The position numbers were made by a program, and so were the translations under genes. Shown piece by piece: positions 1 to 7,005 of a DNA stretch of 7,005 nucleotides (positions are counted from its first letter, which is position 1; each line of letters opens with the position of its first letter). The notes below the pieces were generated by a model. The model saw nothing but the letters and a program-made list of their open reading frames with translations. It was not told where the DNA came from and did no database searches. This DNA is from Gordonia sp. (in: high G+C Gram-positive bacteria) (GTDB lineage: Bacteria > Actinomycetota > Actinomycetes > Mycobacteriales > Mycobacteriaceae). The stretch lies in NCBI GenBank assembly GCA_030152405.1, contig JASLJL010000385.1, positions 1 through 7,005 of the forward strand. The letters run 5' to 3'.

Positions 1-668
1 GGCAGGACGAGCAGCACGTACCAGTGGTGTCGCTGTCCTCCGACGATCTCCGACGTCGACATCGTCGACGACAGCAGGAACACGGCGGCGAACGACAGTC
101 CCATCGCGATCTCGTACGAGATCACCTGCGCCGTCGACCGCAGACCGCCGAGCAGCGGGTAGGTCGAGCCGGACGCCCACCCGGCGAGAATGATGCCGTA
201 GACGCCGATGGACGTGACCGCCAGAACGAACAGCACGCCGACCGGCAGGTCGGTGAGCTGCAGCGGAGTCCGATGTCCGAACACGGACACCTCGGGACCC
301 ATCGGGATGACGGCGAACGCGGTGATCGCGGGAACCACCGAGATGATCGGTGCGAGCAGGTAGATCACCTTGTCGACCCCCGCCGGGGTCAGTCCCTCTT
401 TCAGCGCCAGCTTCACACCGTCGGCCAGGCTCTGGAGCAGACCGCCCGGGCCGACGCGGTTGGGACCGAGGCGGTTCTGCATCCGCGCCATGATCTTCCG
501 TTCGGCGAGGATGCCGACGAGAACGGTGAGGACGAGGAACACGAAGATGCCGACGGATTTGGCGAGGATCAGCCACCACGTGTCCTGGCCGAAGCTGTGC
601 AGAGTCGGGTACACGGAGTCCGCACCGATGGTGGGATCCGCGCTGATCAGGATGTTCGGCGAGATCAT
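1..668 (-). CDS. nuoH: NADH-quinone oxidoreductase subunit H (partial, C-terminus beyond window)
   Basis: Membrane subunit of complex I that docks the peripheral arm and forms much of the quinone-access chamber. The first 222 codons are visible, roughly half of a typical actinobacterial NuoH; the rest lies past position 1. The ATG at 668-666 overlaps the nuoG TGA as ATGA, which supports this start, although only a weak AGG (678-680) precedes it. A leader of about 30 residues precedes TM1 (about residues 32-55, starting WWLILAK). Next comes the conserved cytoplasmic loop with AERK (E56) and RLGPNRVGP (66-74), then [12 protein letters not shown] (E91). After that come hydrophobic segments containing APIISVVPA, the conserved [17 protein letters not shown] stretch, TM3, the STYPLLGG and [10 protein letters not shown] motifs, and TM4. 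The acidic loop residues and GPNRVGP motif are family hallmarks linked to quinone coupling. An internal GTG (V19, 614-612) is a less likely alternative start. Confidence 0.97.
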   Translation of the reverse strand, partial: MISPNILISADPTIGADSVYPTLHSFGQDTWWLILAKSVGIFVFLVLTVLVGILAERKIMARMQNRLGPNRVGPGGLLQSLADGVKLALKEGLTPAGVDKVIYLLAPIISVVPAITAFAVIPMGPEVSVFGHRTPLQLTDLPVGVLFVLAVTSIGVYGIILAGWASGSTYPLLGGLRSTAQVISYEIAMGLSFAAVFLLSSTMSTSEIVGGQRHHWYVLLVL

Positions 669-3019
669 CGGCTCGGACCTATCTCGACGACGTCGCCTGC
701 CGCGGCGCCCAGCGTCGGGTACACGCGGGAGCCGGGCGAGTTGGCCGGAACCCACACCACGTCGTCCGGCATGTCGGTGATGACGAGTGGAAGCGTTATC
801 GCTCCGTTCGACGTCGACACCACCAGTGGTTCGTCGTCGCCGACGCCCACCGCCGCGGCGGTCGCCGCCGACAGTCGGGCGACCGTTCGATGCGCGGTGC
901 CCGCGAGGTGCGGTTCCCCGTCCTGCATCCGGCCGAGGTCGAGCAGCATGCGCCACGTTCCGAGAACTGCCTGACCGGGTGCGACGGGAGGACGCTCGGT
1001 CTGCACAGTCGGCGCGGCGGTGTGCCGCTCGCCGCGCCAGGCGCCGATCCGCGCGAACTCGTCGTGGATCTGCGCCGCACTGTCGCACCCCAGGTCCACG
1101 CCGATCTCGTCGGCCAGTGCGTGGAGCACCCGATGGTCGGACAGCGGAACGCTGCCCGACCCGACCGGCAGCGCCGCGTCGAACGGTCGAGGCCTGCCCT
1201 CCCAGTCGACGAAGGTGCCGGCCTTCTCCGGCGCGGCGGCAACCGGGAACACCACGTCGGCGTGCCGGGTGGCGTCGCTCGACCGCTGCTCGAGGGATAC
1301 GACGAAGCGCGCGGCCGTCAACGCCGCGGCGGCCTGCGCGGGATCGGGCAGATCGTCGAGCTCCACACCGCCGATCAGCAGTCCGTCCAGCTGGCCGGAG
1401 ACGAGTGCGTCGAGGATCTGAGACGTCGACCGGCCGGTCTCCGACGGCACGTCGCCGCCCCACACCTCGGCGATGTCGGCGCGAGCCTGCTCCGATCGGA
1501 CGGGGCGCCCCGCGGGTAGAAGACCGGGGGCCGCGCCGACGTCGAGTGCGCCGCGTTCACCCGCTCGCCGGGGAATCCAGGCCATCGGCGCTCCGGTCGC
1601 CGCCGCCGCGGACAGTGCGCCGGGGCTGGACGCGAGGCGCTCACCGACGACGAGCACGGCGCCCGGGGTCGCCAGCAGGTCGGCGATCGCGGGGGATCCG
1701 AGGACGTCGGCCTCGTGTCCGGGGACACAGGGATGCAGGGTCGCCGACAGCTTCTGCGCACCGGGACTGAGCCACGACGCGACGGTGTGGACCTGTTGAC
1801 CGCGGGTCCGGACGGCTTTGCGGAGCCGCAGGAAGACGATCGGCGACTCCTCTTCCGGCTCGAAGCCTGCGAGCACGATCACCGGCGCGTCCTGCAGGTC
1901 GTCGTAGGTGACTCCGATGCCGCGGCCCGCGACGTGCTCAGCCAGGAACTGCGCTTCCTCGCCGGAGTGCGCCCGTGCTCGGAAGTCGACGTCCGACGTC
2001 CCCAAGACCATCCGGGCGAACTTGCCGTACGCGTACGCGTCCTCCACGGTCGATCGGCCGCCGAGGAGGACTCCGGTGCGCGGCCCGGACGCGGCGAGAC
2101 CGGTCGCGGCGGTGAACAGCGCGTGCGTCCACGACGCCGGCGCCAGGACGCCGTCGTCGCCTCTGACCAGCGGAGTCGTGATCCGGTCCGGTTGACGCGC
2201 ATAGGTGAACGCCCACCGGCCCTTGTCGCAGTTCCACTCCTCGTTGACCTCGGGGTCGTCGCCCGCCAGGCGGCGCAGCACCTGCCCGCGACGATGGTCG
2301 GTGCGCTGTGCGCACCCGCTCGCACAGTGCTCGCACACACCCGGCGACGACTCCAGATCGAACGGGCGCGCCCGGAAACGATAGGCGGCGCCGGTGAGCG
2401 CGCCGACCGGACAGATCTGGACCGTGTTCCCCGAGAAGTACGACTCGAACGGATCATCTGCGTAGGCGCTGACCTGCTGCAACGCGCCCCGGTCGGCGAG
2501 CGAGATCAACGGATCGCCTGCCACTTGATCGGCGAATCGAGTGCAGCGCGCACACAGGACGCAGCGCTCGCGGTCGAGCAGCACCTCCGACGACAGCGGC
2601 ACCGGCTTGGTGTAGGTGCGCTTGACTCCGGAGAACCGGGACTGGGCGCGGCCCGCCGACATCGCCTGGTTCTGCAGGGGGCACTCGCCGCCCTTGTCGC
2701 AGGTGGGGCAGTCGAGGGGATGATTGATCAGCAGCAGTTCCATCACGCCGCTCTGCGCTTTCGCGGCGTCGTCGGACGAGTGCTGGGTGCGGACGACCAT
2801 CCCGTCGGAGACGGTCGTGGTGCACGAGGCCATCGGCTTGCGCATGCCCTCGATCTCGACGAGGCACTGCCGGCACGCGCCGACCGGATCGAGCAGCGGA
2901 TGATCGCAGAAGCGGGGGATGTCGACGCCGATCAGCTCGGCGGCGCGGATCACCAGGGTGCCCGCCGGGACGGTCACCTCGACGCCGTCGATGGTGACGG
3001 CGACCTGATCGTCGGACAT
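665..3019 (-). CDS. nuoG: NADH-quinone oxidoreductase subunit G
   Basis: Largest subunit of the peripheral arm (784 residues). It carries electrons from the NuoE/NuoF module towards NuoI and NuoB. The N-terminal ferredoxin-like domain has C38, C49, C52 and C66 for [2Fe-2S] N1b. H100, C104, C107 and C113 (H-x3-C-x2-C-x5-C) ligate N5. C153, C156, C159 and C203 (CVLCARC then CPVG) ligate N4. A molybdopterin-oxidoreductase-type [4Fe-4S] site follows with C229, C232, C236 and C264, the ligands of the off-pathway N7 cluster. Residues of about 280-600 resemble a degenerate molybdopterin oxidoreductase fold, and about 685-782 resemble the C-terminal molybdopterin-dinucleotide-binding barrel; in known NuoG proteins these bind no molybdenum cofactor. 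The length is close to mycobacterial NuoG. The ATG at 3019-3017 was chosen because AGGAGG sits 7 bases upstream and the ferredoxin domain begins directly after it. The frame stays open far upstream inside nuoF, so longer predictions are artefacts. In M. tuberculosis NuoG has also been linked to suppression of host-cell apoptosis; nothing here tests that. Confidence 0.98.
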   Translation of the reverse strand: MSDDQVAVTIDGVEVTVPAGTLVIRAAELIGVDIPRFCDHPLLDPVGACRQCLVEIEGMRKPMASCTTTVSDGMVVRTQHSSDDAAKAQSGVMELLLINHPLDCPTCDKGGECPLQNQAMSAGRAQSRFSGVKRTYTKPVPLSSEVLLDRERCVLCARCTRFADQVAGDPLISLADRGALQQVSAYADDPFESYFSGNTVQICPVGALTGAAYRFRARPFDLESSPGVCEHCASGCAQRTDHRRGQVLRRLAGDDPEVNEEWNCDKGRWAFTYARQPDRITTPLVRGDDGVLAPASWTHALFTAATGLAASGPRTGVLLGGRSTVEDAYAYGKFARMVLGTSDVDFRARAHSGEEAQFLAEHVAGRGIGVTYDDLQDAPVIVLAGFEPEEESPIVFLRLRKAVRTRGQQVHTVASWLSPGAQKLSATLHPCVPGHEADVLGSPAIADLLATPGAVLVVGERLASSPGALSAAAATGAPMAWIPRRAGERGALDVGAAPGLLPAGRPVRSEQARADIAEVWGGDVPSETGRSTSQILDALVSGQLDGLLIGGVELDDLPDPAQAAAALTAARFVVSLEQRSSDATRHADVVFPVAAAPEKAGTFVDWEGRPRPFDAALPVGSGSVPLSDHRVLHALADEIGVDLGCDSAAQIHDEFARIGAWRGERHTAAPTVQTERPPVAPGQAVLGTWRMLLDLGRMQDGEPHLAGTAHRTVARLSAATAAAVGVGDDEPLVVSTSNGAITLPLVITDMPDDVVWVPANSPGSRVYPTLGAAAGDVVEIGPSR

Positions 3020-4374
3020 CAGCGGACCTCCTCGGCGAACAGGGTCGAGCGCGCCGGATCGAACGGGCAGCCGCGACCGTCGAGGTGGGCGATGTACTCG
3101 TCGCGGAAGTGCTGCAGGGACGACGCGATCGGGCTGCCGCTGCCGTCTCCGAGTGCGCAGAAACTCTTGCCGACCACGGTGTTCGTGGTGTCGGTGAGGA
3201 GATCGAGGTCGGCTTCGGTGGCGTCGCCGTCCTCGATGCGCTGGAGGATCTGCACCAGCCAGTACGTGCCCTCCCGACACGGTGTGCACTTGCCGCACGA
3301 CTCGTGCTTGTAGAACTCGGTCCACCGGAGAACGGCACGGACCACGCACGTCGTCTCGTCGAACAGTTGAATCGCCTTGGTGCCGAGCATCGAGCCTGCG
3401 GCGCCGACCCCCTCGTAGTCGAGCGAGACGTCGAGGTGCTCCGGAGTGAGCATCGGCGTCGACGATCCGCCGGGCGTCCAGAACTTCAATTCGTGACCTG
3501 CGCGGATGCCTCCAGCACAATCGAGGAGTTCGCGGAGGGTGACGCCGAGCGGTGCCTCGTACTGTCCCGGCCTGGTGACATGCCCGGACAGCGAGTACAT
3601 CGTGAATCCGGGGGACTTCTCGGTGCCCATCGCACGGAACCAGTCGACGCCGTTGCGGAGGATCGACGGGACGCTCGCGATGGACTCGACGTTGTTGACC
3701 ACCGTGGGGCTCGCGTACAGGCCTTCGGTGGCGGGGAACGGCGGACGCAGACGAGGCTGTCCCCGCCGTCCTTCGAGGGAGTCCAGGAGCGCCGTCTCCT
3801 CGCCGCAGATGTACGCGCCCGCACCCGCGTGGACGACGAGTTCGAGACTGAAGCCCGATCCGAAGATGTTGTGACCCAGCAGGCCCACGTCGTAGGCCTC
3901 GGCGACCGCGTCGCGCAAGCGGCGGATCACCGACGCGACCTCGCCTCGCACGTAGATGAACGCGTGCCGGGCGCGGATGGCGTAGGCGGCGATGATGACG
4001 CCCTCGACCAGCAGGTGCGGCGATGCCAGCATCAACGGCATGTCCTTGCACGTCCCGGGCTCGGATTCGTCCGCGTTCACGACCAGGTAGTGCGGTTTCG
4101 GAGCGGGCCCGCCCGGTGCGGGAGTCGACTGCGGGATGAACGACCACTTCATCCCGACGGGGAAGCCGGCGCCCCCGCGTCCACGCAGTCCGGACGCCTT
4201 GACCAGCTCGATCACGTCGCCCGGCGCCATGGCCAGCGCGGCCTTGAGTCCCTGGTAGCCCTTGGCGTCGAGGTAGTTCCGCAGCAGCCACGACTCGTCG
4301 TCGGACCAATGACGTGAGAGGACGGGGGTCTCCGCGGGTTCGCTGCCGGGAGTGGGGAGATCGATGGCGATCAT
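3019..4374 (-). CDS. nuoF: NADH-quinone oxidoreductase subunit F (NADH/FMN-binding)
   Basis: Electron-input subunit of complex I (451 residues): it oxidises NADH, passes hydride to FMN and feeds [4Fe-4S] cluster N3. The glycine-rich FMN/NADH region [16 protein letters not shown] is at residues 62-77, the nucleotide-binding [12 protein letters not shown] at 100-111, and [14 protein letters not shown] at 184-197. N3 ligands are C360, C363 and C366 (SCGKCTPC) plus C406 (SFCALGDG). The length is close to that of mycobacterial NuoF. The ATG at 4374-4372 is preferred: it overlaps the nuoE TGA as ATGA, has GGAG 8 bases upstream, and begins a typical N-terminus (MIAIDLPTP). An in-frame ATG at 4704 lies deep within nuoE and would add about 110 arginine-rich residues unlike any NuoF, so it is rejected. 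The C-terminal EEVR codons supply the strong ribosome binding site for nuoG. Confidence 0.98.
   Translation of the reverse strand: MIAIDLPTPGSEPAETPVLSRHWSDDESWLLRNYLDAKGYQGLKAALAMAPGDVIELVKASGLRGRGGAGFPVGMKWSFIPQSTPAPGGPAPKPHYLVVNADESEPGTCKDMPLMLASPHLLVEGVIIAAYAIRARHAFIYVRGEVASVIRRLRDAVAEAYDVGLLGHNIFGSGFSLELVVHAGAGAYICGEETALLDSLEGRRGQPRLRPPFPATEGLYASPTVVNNVESIASVPSILRNGVDWFRAMGTEKSPGFTMYSLSGHVTRPGQYEAPLGVTLRELLDCAGGIRAGHELKFWTPGGSSTPMLTPEHLDVSLDYEGVGAAGSMLGTKAIQLFDETTCVVRAVLRWTEFYKHESCGKCTPCREGTYWLVQILQRIEDGDATEADLDLLTDTTNTVVGKSFCALGDGSGSPIASSLQHFRDEYIAHLDGRGCPFDPARSTLFAEEVR
3027..3032 (-). promoter_or_regulatory. Shine-Dalgarno site of nuoG, inside the end of nuoF
   Basis: AGGAGG on the minus strand, 7 bases before the ATG at 3019. 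It matches the anti-SD core perfectly and is the best site in the window. It decides the nuoG start, because the reading frame continues open far upstream through nuoF. It is formed by the Glu-Glu-Val codons near the C-terminus of nuoF. Confidence 0.9.
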
Positions 4375-5054
4375 GATGCGGGCTCCGGCCGTTCGGGGAG
4401 ACCTGCGAGCAGTCGTGCGGTCTGCCGGAAGGTGCACAGCGACGACGCTCCGCGGCTCGGCGCAGGCGGCTTCCCGTCCTGCAGATCGGCGACGAGCCGT
4501 GCGGCCGACTCGGGCGTCTGCGCGTCGAAGAACTCCCAGTTCACCATCACCACCGGCGCGTGGTCGCACGCGGCGTTGCACTCGACGTGCTCGACGGTGA
4601 CCAAACCGTCCGGTGTGGTCTCGCCCGGCCGCACTCCCAGCCGCCGAGTCAGGTCGGCGAGGATCGCGTCGCCGCCCATCACGGCGCACAGCGTGTTGGT
4701 GCACACTCCCACCAGGTAGTCGCCGGTCGGCTCGCGGCGGTACATCGAGTAGAAGGTGGCGACCGCCGCCACCTGCGCCGTCGTCAGGCGCAGCCGATCG
4801 GCACAGAACGCGACGCCCGCCCGGGTGAGGTAGCCGTCGTTGCTCTGCACGAGGTGCAGCAGCGGCAGCAGCGCCGACCGCGACTCCGGGTAGCGCGCGA
4901 CGATCTCGTCCGACTCGGCGGTCAGCGACGCGAGGACCTCCGGGGTGTACTCGGAGGGTCCGTCGAAGGCGATGGGTGGAGTCGGCTCGGACGTGGTGAA
5001 CAGGATCGGCTCGGCCCGACCTACTCCGCTGCTCGACGATTGGAACGTGGTCAT
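4371..5054 (-). CDS. nuoE: NADH-quinone oxidoreductase subunit E (24 kDa-type, [2Fe-2S] N1a)
   Basis: Small thioredoxin-like ferredoxin subunit of the NADH-oxidising module (227 residues), partner of NuoF. It holds [2Fe-2S] cluster N1a near the FMN. An N-terminal helical region (about 35-105) contains [11 protein letters not shown] and the typical ATFYSMY stretch. The thioredoxin-like domain carries ligands C118 and C123 (VCTNTLC, C-x4-C) and C159 and C163 (ECNAAC, C-x3-C), followed by the conserved HAPVVMVN. The protein is longer than the E. coli subunit (about 166 residues) because of a proline- and serine-rich N-terminus of about 35 residues and a C-terminal tail after about residue 195. 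The tail includes [16 protein letters not shown] recall a similar tail in mycobacterial NuoE. The ATG at 5054-5052 overlaps the nuoD stop as ATGA and has GGGAGG 9 bases upstream. Confidence 0.97.
   Translation of the reverse strand: MTTFQSSSSGVGRAEPILFTTSEPTPPIAFDGPSEYTPEVLASLTAESDEIVARYPESRSALLPLLHLVQSNDGYLTRAGVAFCADRLRLTTAQVAAVATFYSMYRREPTGDYLVGVCTNTLCAVMGGDAILADLTRRLGVRPGETTPDGLVTVEHVECNAACDHAPVVMVNWEFFDAQTPESAARLVADLQDGKPPAPSRGASSLCTFRQTARLLAGLPERPEPAS
4383..4386 (-). promoter_or_regulatory. Probable Shine-Dalgarno site of nuoF, inside the end of nuoE
   Basis: GGAG on the minus strand, 8 bases before the ATG at 4374. It is moderate in strength but supports this start over the in-frame ATG at 4704 within nuoE. 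The four-base overlap with the nuoE stop suggests ribosomes may also re-initiate here. Confidence 0.65.
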
Positions 5055-6388
5055 CTGTCGACGCCTCCCATCACGGGATCGATGCTGGCCACGGCGGTGA
5101 TCACGTCGGCGATCAGACCGCCTTCACACATCGCGGCGACGGCCTGCAGGTTGGTGAACGACGGGTCGCGGAAGTGGACCCGGTACGGGCGTGTTCCGCC
5201 GTCGGAGACCACGTGCACCCCCAGTTCGCCGCGCGGCGACTCGATGGACACGTAGCACTGCCCGGCAGGCACCCGCATGCCTTCGGTGACGAGCTTGAAG
5301 TGATGGATCAACGACTCCATCGACATGCCCATGATCTCGGCGATGTGCTCGGGGGAGTTCCCGAGCCCGTCCGGGCCGACCGCGAGGTCCGCGGGCCACG
5401 CGAGTTTGCGATCGGACACCATCACCGGTCCCGGCTCCAGCCGGTCGAGGGCCTGACGGATGATCTTGATGGACTGTCGCATCTCTTCGATGCGGATCAG
5501 GTAGCGGCCGTACGAGTCGCAGCCGGTGTCGGTGACGACGTCGAAGTCGTAGTTCTCGTAGCCGCAGTAGGGCGCGGACTTGCGCAGGTCGTGGGGGAGC
5601 CCGGTCGACCGCAACACCGGCCCGGTGATGCCGAGCGCCATGCATCCGGTGAGATCGAGGTAGCCGACGCCCTTGGTCCTGGCCTTCCAGATGTAGTTCT
5701 CGGTCAGCAGCGCCTCCACCTGGGCGATCTCGTGGGGCAGTTCGTCGAGCACCGCGGCGATGTTGTCGACGGCGCCCTCGGGCAGGTCGACGGCGACCCC
5801 GCCGGGTCGGATGTACGCGTGGTTCATGCGCAGTCCGGTGATCTCTTCGAACAGGTCGAGGATCTTCTCACGTGAACCGAAGCCGAGGAACATCGGCGTC
5901 ACCGCGCCGAGTTCCATTCCGCCGGTGGCGAGCGCGACGAGGTGCGAGGTGATGCGGTTGAGCTCCATCAGGATCACTCGGATGACGGTGGCCCGCTCGG
6001 GGATGTCGTCGGTGATGCCGAGGAGCCGCTCGACGGCGAGGCAGTAGGCGACCTCGTTGAAGAACGGCGACAGGTAGTCCATGCGGGTCACGAATGCGAC
6101 GCCCTGCGTCCAGGTCCGGAACTCGAGGTTCTTCTCGATTCCGGTGTGCAGGAAGCCGATTCCGCAGCGGGCCTCGGTCACCGTCTCGCCTTCGATCTCC
6201 AGGATCAGGCGCAGGACACCGTGTGTCGACGGATGCTGCGGGCCCATGTTGACGACGATCCGCTCGTCGACCGGTTCGGCGGCGGCGCGCTCGGCGACCG
6301 CGTTCACCACGTCTTCCCAATCGCGTCCGGCGACGGTGAACTGCCGGCTCTCGCCGCGGGCGGCGTCGGATGAGGCGGTGTCCGGCAT
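5051..6388 (-). CDS. nuoD: NADH-quinone oxidoreductase subunit D (49 kDa-type)
   Basis: Quinone-module subunit (445 residues) related to the large subunit of [NiFe] hydrogenases. With NuoB and NuoH it forms the quinone headgroup site near cluster N2. The motif [14 protein letters not shown] is at residues 47-60 and RMDYLSPF at 102-109. H56 and Y105 correspond by motif to Thermus Nqo4 His38 and Tyr87, which contact the quinone headgroup; both are kept. Further conserved stretches are [10 protein letters not shown] (78-87), [10 protein letters not shown] (141-150), [12 protein letters not shown] (188-199) and [15 protein letters not shown] (383-397). The C-terminus, ending DPVMGGVDR, resembles the family form DxVxGxxDR. 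Hydrogenase-type nickel cysteines are not expected and are not evident. The first 40 residues or so are an alanine- and acid-rich, lineage-variable extension. The ATG at 6388-6386 shares one base with the nuoC stop (TGATG), with GGAGG 11 bases upstream. Confidence 0.98.
   Translation of the reverse strand: MPDTASSDAARGESRQFTVAGRDWEDVVNAVAERAAAEPVDERIVVNMGPQHPSTHGVLRLILEIEGETVTEARCGIGFLHTGIEKNLEFRTWTQGVAFVTRMDYLSPFFNEVAYCLAVERLLGITDDIPERATVIRVILMELNRITSHLVALATGGMELGAVTPMFLGFGSREKILDLFEEITGLRMNHAYIRPGGVAVDLPEGAVDNIAAVLDELPHEIAQVEALLTENYIWKARTKGVGYLDLTGCMALGITGPVLRSTGLPHDLRKSAPYCGYENYDFDVVTDTGCDSYGRYLIRIEEMRQSIKIIRQALDRLEPGPVMVSDRKLAWPADLAVGPDGLGNSPEHIAEIMGMSMESLIHHFKLVTEGMRVPAGQCYVSIESPRGELGVHVVSDGGTRPYRVHFRDPSFTNLQAVAAMCEGGLIADVITAVASIDPVMGGVDR
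5064..5069 (-). promoter_or_regulatory. Shine-Dalgarno site of nuoE, inside the end of nuoD
   Basis: GGGAGG on the minus strand, 9 bases before the ATG at 5054. It supports the start that overlaps the nuoD stop as ATGA. The site is made by the Met-Gly-Gly codons of the nuoD C-terminus. Confidence 0.85.
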
Positions 6389-7005
6389 CAGTTGTACGAC
6401 CTCCGCTGGTCGGGCGGCGCGACGGTGGCGCCCTTGTACTCGACGGGGATGCCGCCGAGCGGGTAGTCCTTCCGCTGGGGATGGCCCTCCCAGTCGTCTG
6501 GCATCTCGATGCGGGTCAGCGACGGGTGTCCGTCGAAGACGAGGCCGAAGAAGTCGTACGTCTCGCGCTCGTGCCAGTCGTTGGTCGGATAGATCGGGAA
6601 CAGGCTAGGCAGGTGCGGGTCGTCGTCGGGGGCCGTCGTCTCGAGCCGCACGGTGCGGTTGTGGGTGATCGACCGCAGCGGGTACACGGCGTGGAGTTCG
6701 CGTCCGACGTCGTCCGGATAGTGGACACCGCTCACACCCAGACACAGCTCGAAACGGAGCGACGGTTCGTCGCGCATGGTGGACGCGACGGCGGGCAGGT
6801 GCTCGCGTGAGACCCACACTGTCATCTCGTCGCGATAGATCACGATCTTCTCCACCGCGGCGTCGACGGACACACCGCGGCGTGCCAGGCCCGCGGCCAA
6901 CTCGTCCGCGATGTCGTCGAAGTACCCGCCGAACGGCCGCTGCGAGTTCCCCGGCAGGTTGACCTGCGCGATCATCCGGCCGTAGCCGGAGGTGTCGCCG
7001 GTTCC
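6388..7005 (-). CDS. nuoC: NADH-quinone oxidoreductase subunit C (partial, N-terminus beyond window)
   Basis: 30 kDa-type scaffold subunit of the quinone module; it packs against NuoD and NuoB and carries no cofactor. The last 205 codons and the TGA (6390-6388) are visible; the frame is open to the right edge. The first Met in the window (6975-6973) is probably not the start. The ten residues before it ([10 protein letters not shown]) match the region before the corresponding position in M. tuberculosis NuoC as I recall it, so perhaps 20-30 residues lie outside. The complex I 30 kDa signature is clear: ERETYDFFG at visible residues 146-154, then [16 protein letters not shown] and [13 protein letters not shown] near the C-terminus. 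[11 protein letters not shown] and [15 protein letters not shown] are also family-typical. It is a stand-alone gene overlapping nuoD by one base, not the NuoCD fusion of enterobacteria. Confidence 0.97.
   Translation of the reverse strand, partial: GTGDTSGYGRMIAQVNLPGNSQRPFGGYFDDIADELAAGLARRGVSVDAAVEKIVIYRDEMTVWVSREHLPAVASTMRDEPSLRFELCLGVSGVHYPDDVGRELHAVYPLRSITHNRTVRLETTAPDDDPHLPSLFPIYPTNDWHERETYDFFGLVFDGHPSLTRIEMPDDWEGHPQRKDYPLGGIPVEYKGATVAPPDQRRSYN
6400..6404 (-). promoter_or_regulatory. Shine-Dalgarno site of nuoD, inside the end of nuoC
   Basis: GGAGG on the minus strand, 11 bases before the ATG at 6388, a slightly long spacing. It lies in the Arg-Arg codons near the nuoC C-terminus and supports the TGATG junction start. 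Confidence 0.75.

Noticed and set aside
51..72. GTCGAC-rich near-palindromic stretch in nuoH
   Set aside because: It is in-frame coding for a Ser/Thr-rich loop (MSTS region). Similar GTCGAC words recur throughout high-GC actinobacterial DNA, with no operator-like spacing.
24..974. A 316-codon plus-strand open frame antisense to nuoH and the end of nuoG
   Set aside because: It is Arg/Asp/Gly-rich shadow coding opposite conserved membrane-protein sequence, with no family match that I recognise.
2028..2040. Repetitive palindromic TACGCGTACGCGT
   Set aside because: It encodes Tyr-Ala-Tyr-Ala within nuoG (residues around 328-331) in frame, so it is explained by coding. There is no further repeat unit.
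2226..2335. NuoG as a formate dehydrogenase or other true molybdoenzyme
   Set aside because: The molybdopterin-type fold and [4Fe-4S] site resemble those enzymes, but the N-terminal N1b/N5/N4 arrangement and position between nuoF and nuoH identify NuoG, whose domain is known to lack molybdenum cofactor.
1715..3313. A 532-codon plus-strand open frame antisense to nuoG and the end of nuoF
   Set aside because: It is antisense to a clear NuoG with all cluster ligands, has low-complexity Arg/Gly/Ala-rich composition, and no recognisable domain. Long antisense frames are normal in DNA this G+C-rich.
3085..4317. A 410-codon plus-strand open frame antisense to nuoF
   Set aside because: It is opposite a fully conserved NuoF and its composition is that of a codon-bias shadow.
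1..7005. Search for promoters, terminators, riboswitches, tRNA, CRISPR, insertion sequences or an inserted accessory system
   Set aside because: The six genes are contiguous with overlaps, leaving no non-coding bases. No direct-repeat arrays, transposase motifs or disrupted frames were seen. The window is conserved housekeeping DNA.

Overview
The window is an internal slice of a bacterial nuo operon, which encodes respiratory complex I (NDH-1, the proton-pumping NADH:menaquinone oxidoreductase). All genes are on the minus strand. In transcription order, from high to low coordinates, they are nuoC (5' end cut by the right edge), nuoD, nuoE, nuoF, nuoG and nuoH (3' end cut by the left edge). 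The DNA is very G+C-rich. NuoC and NuoD are separate proteins, unlike the E. coli NuoCD fusion, and NuoC and NuoH closely match the mycobacterial proteins as I remember them. The source is therefore most likely a high-GC actinobacterium of the order Mycobacteriales (Gordonia, Rhodococcus, Williamsia or a relative). The genus cannot be fixed by eye.

Layout: 7005-6388 nuoC (quinone-module scaffold); 6388-5051 nuoD (quinone-site subunit); 5054-4371 nuoE ([2Fe-2S] N1a); 4374-3019 nuoF (FMN, NADH, N3); 3019-665 nuoG (clusters N1b, N5, N4 and N7); 668-1 nuoH (membrane subunit that joins the arms and closes the quinone chamber). Every junction overlaps by 1 or 4 bases and every visible stop is TGA. 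No intergenic DNA exists, and no promoter, terminator, RNA gene, repeat array or mobile element is visible. Most Shine-Dalgarno-like sequences lie inside the 3' end of the preceding gene, as expected for a translationally coupled polycistron.

Functionally, NuoE, NuoF and NuoG form the NADH-oxidising module: hydride goes to FMN in NuoF, then electrons pass along the iron-sulfur chain. NuoC and NuoD, with NuoB and NuoI encoded outside the window, form the quinone-reducing module, and NuoH anchors it to the membrane pump. All expected cluster ligands and the key quinone-site residues are present, so the complex looks functional. nuoA and nuoB are expected beyond the right edge and nuoI to nuoN beyond the left edge.

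I found no new biological system here. It is conserved core metabolism. The points worth noting are modest: retention of all four N7 ligands in NuoG, uninterrupted gene overlaps, lineage-type terminal extensions, and several start-site annotation traps.
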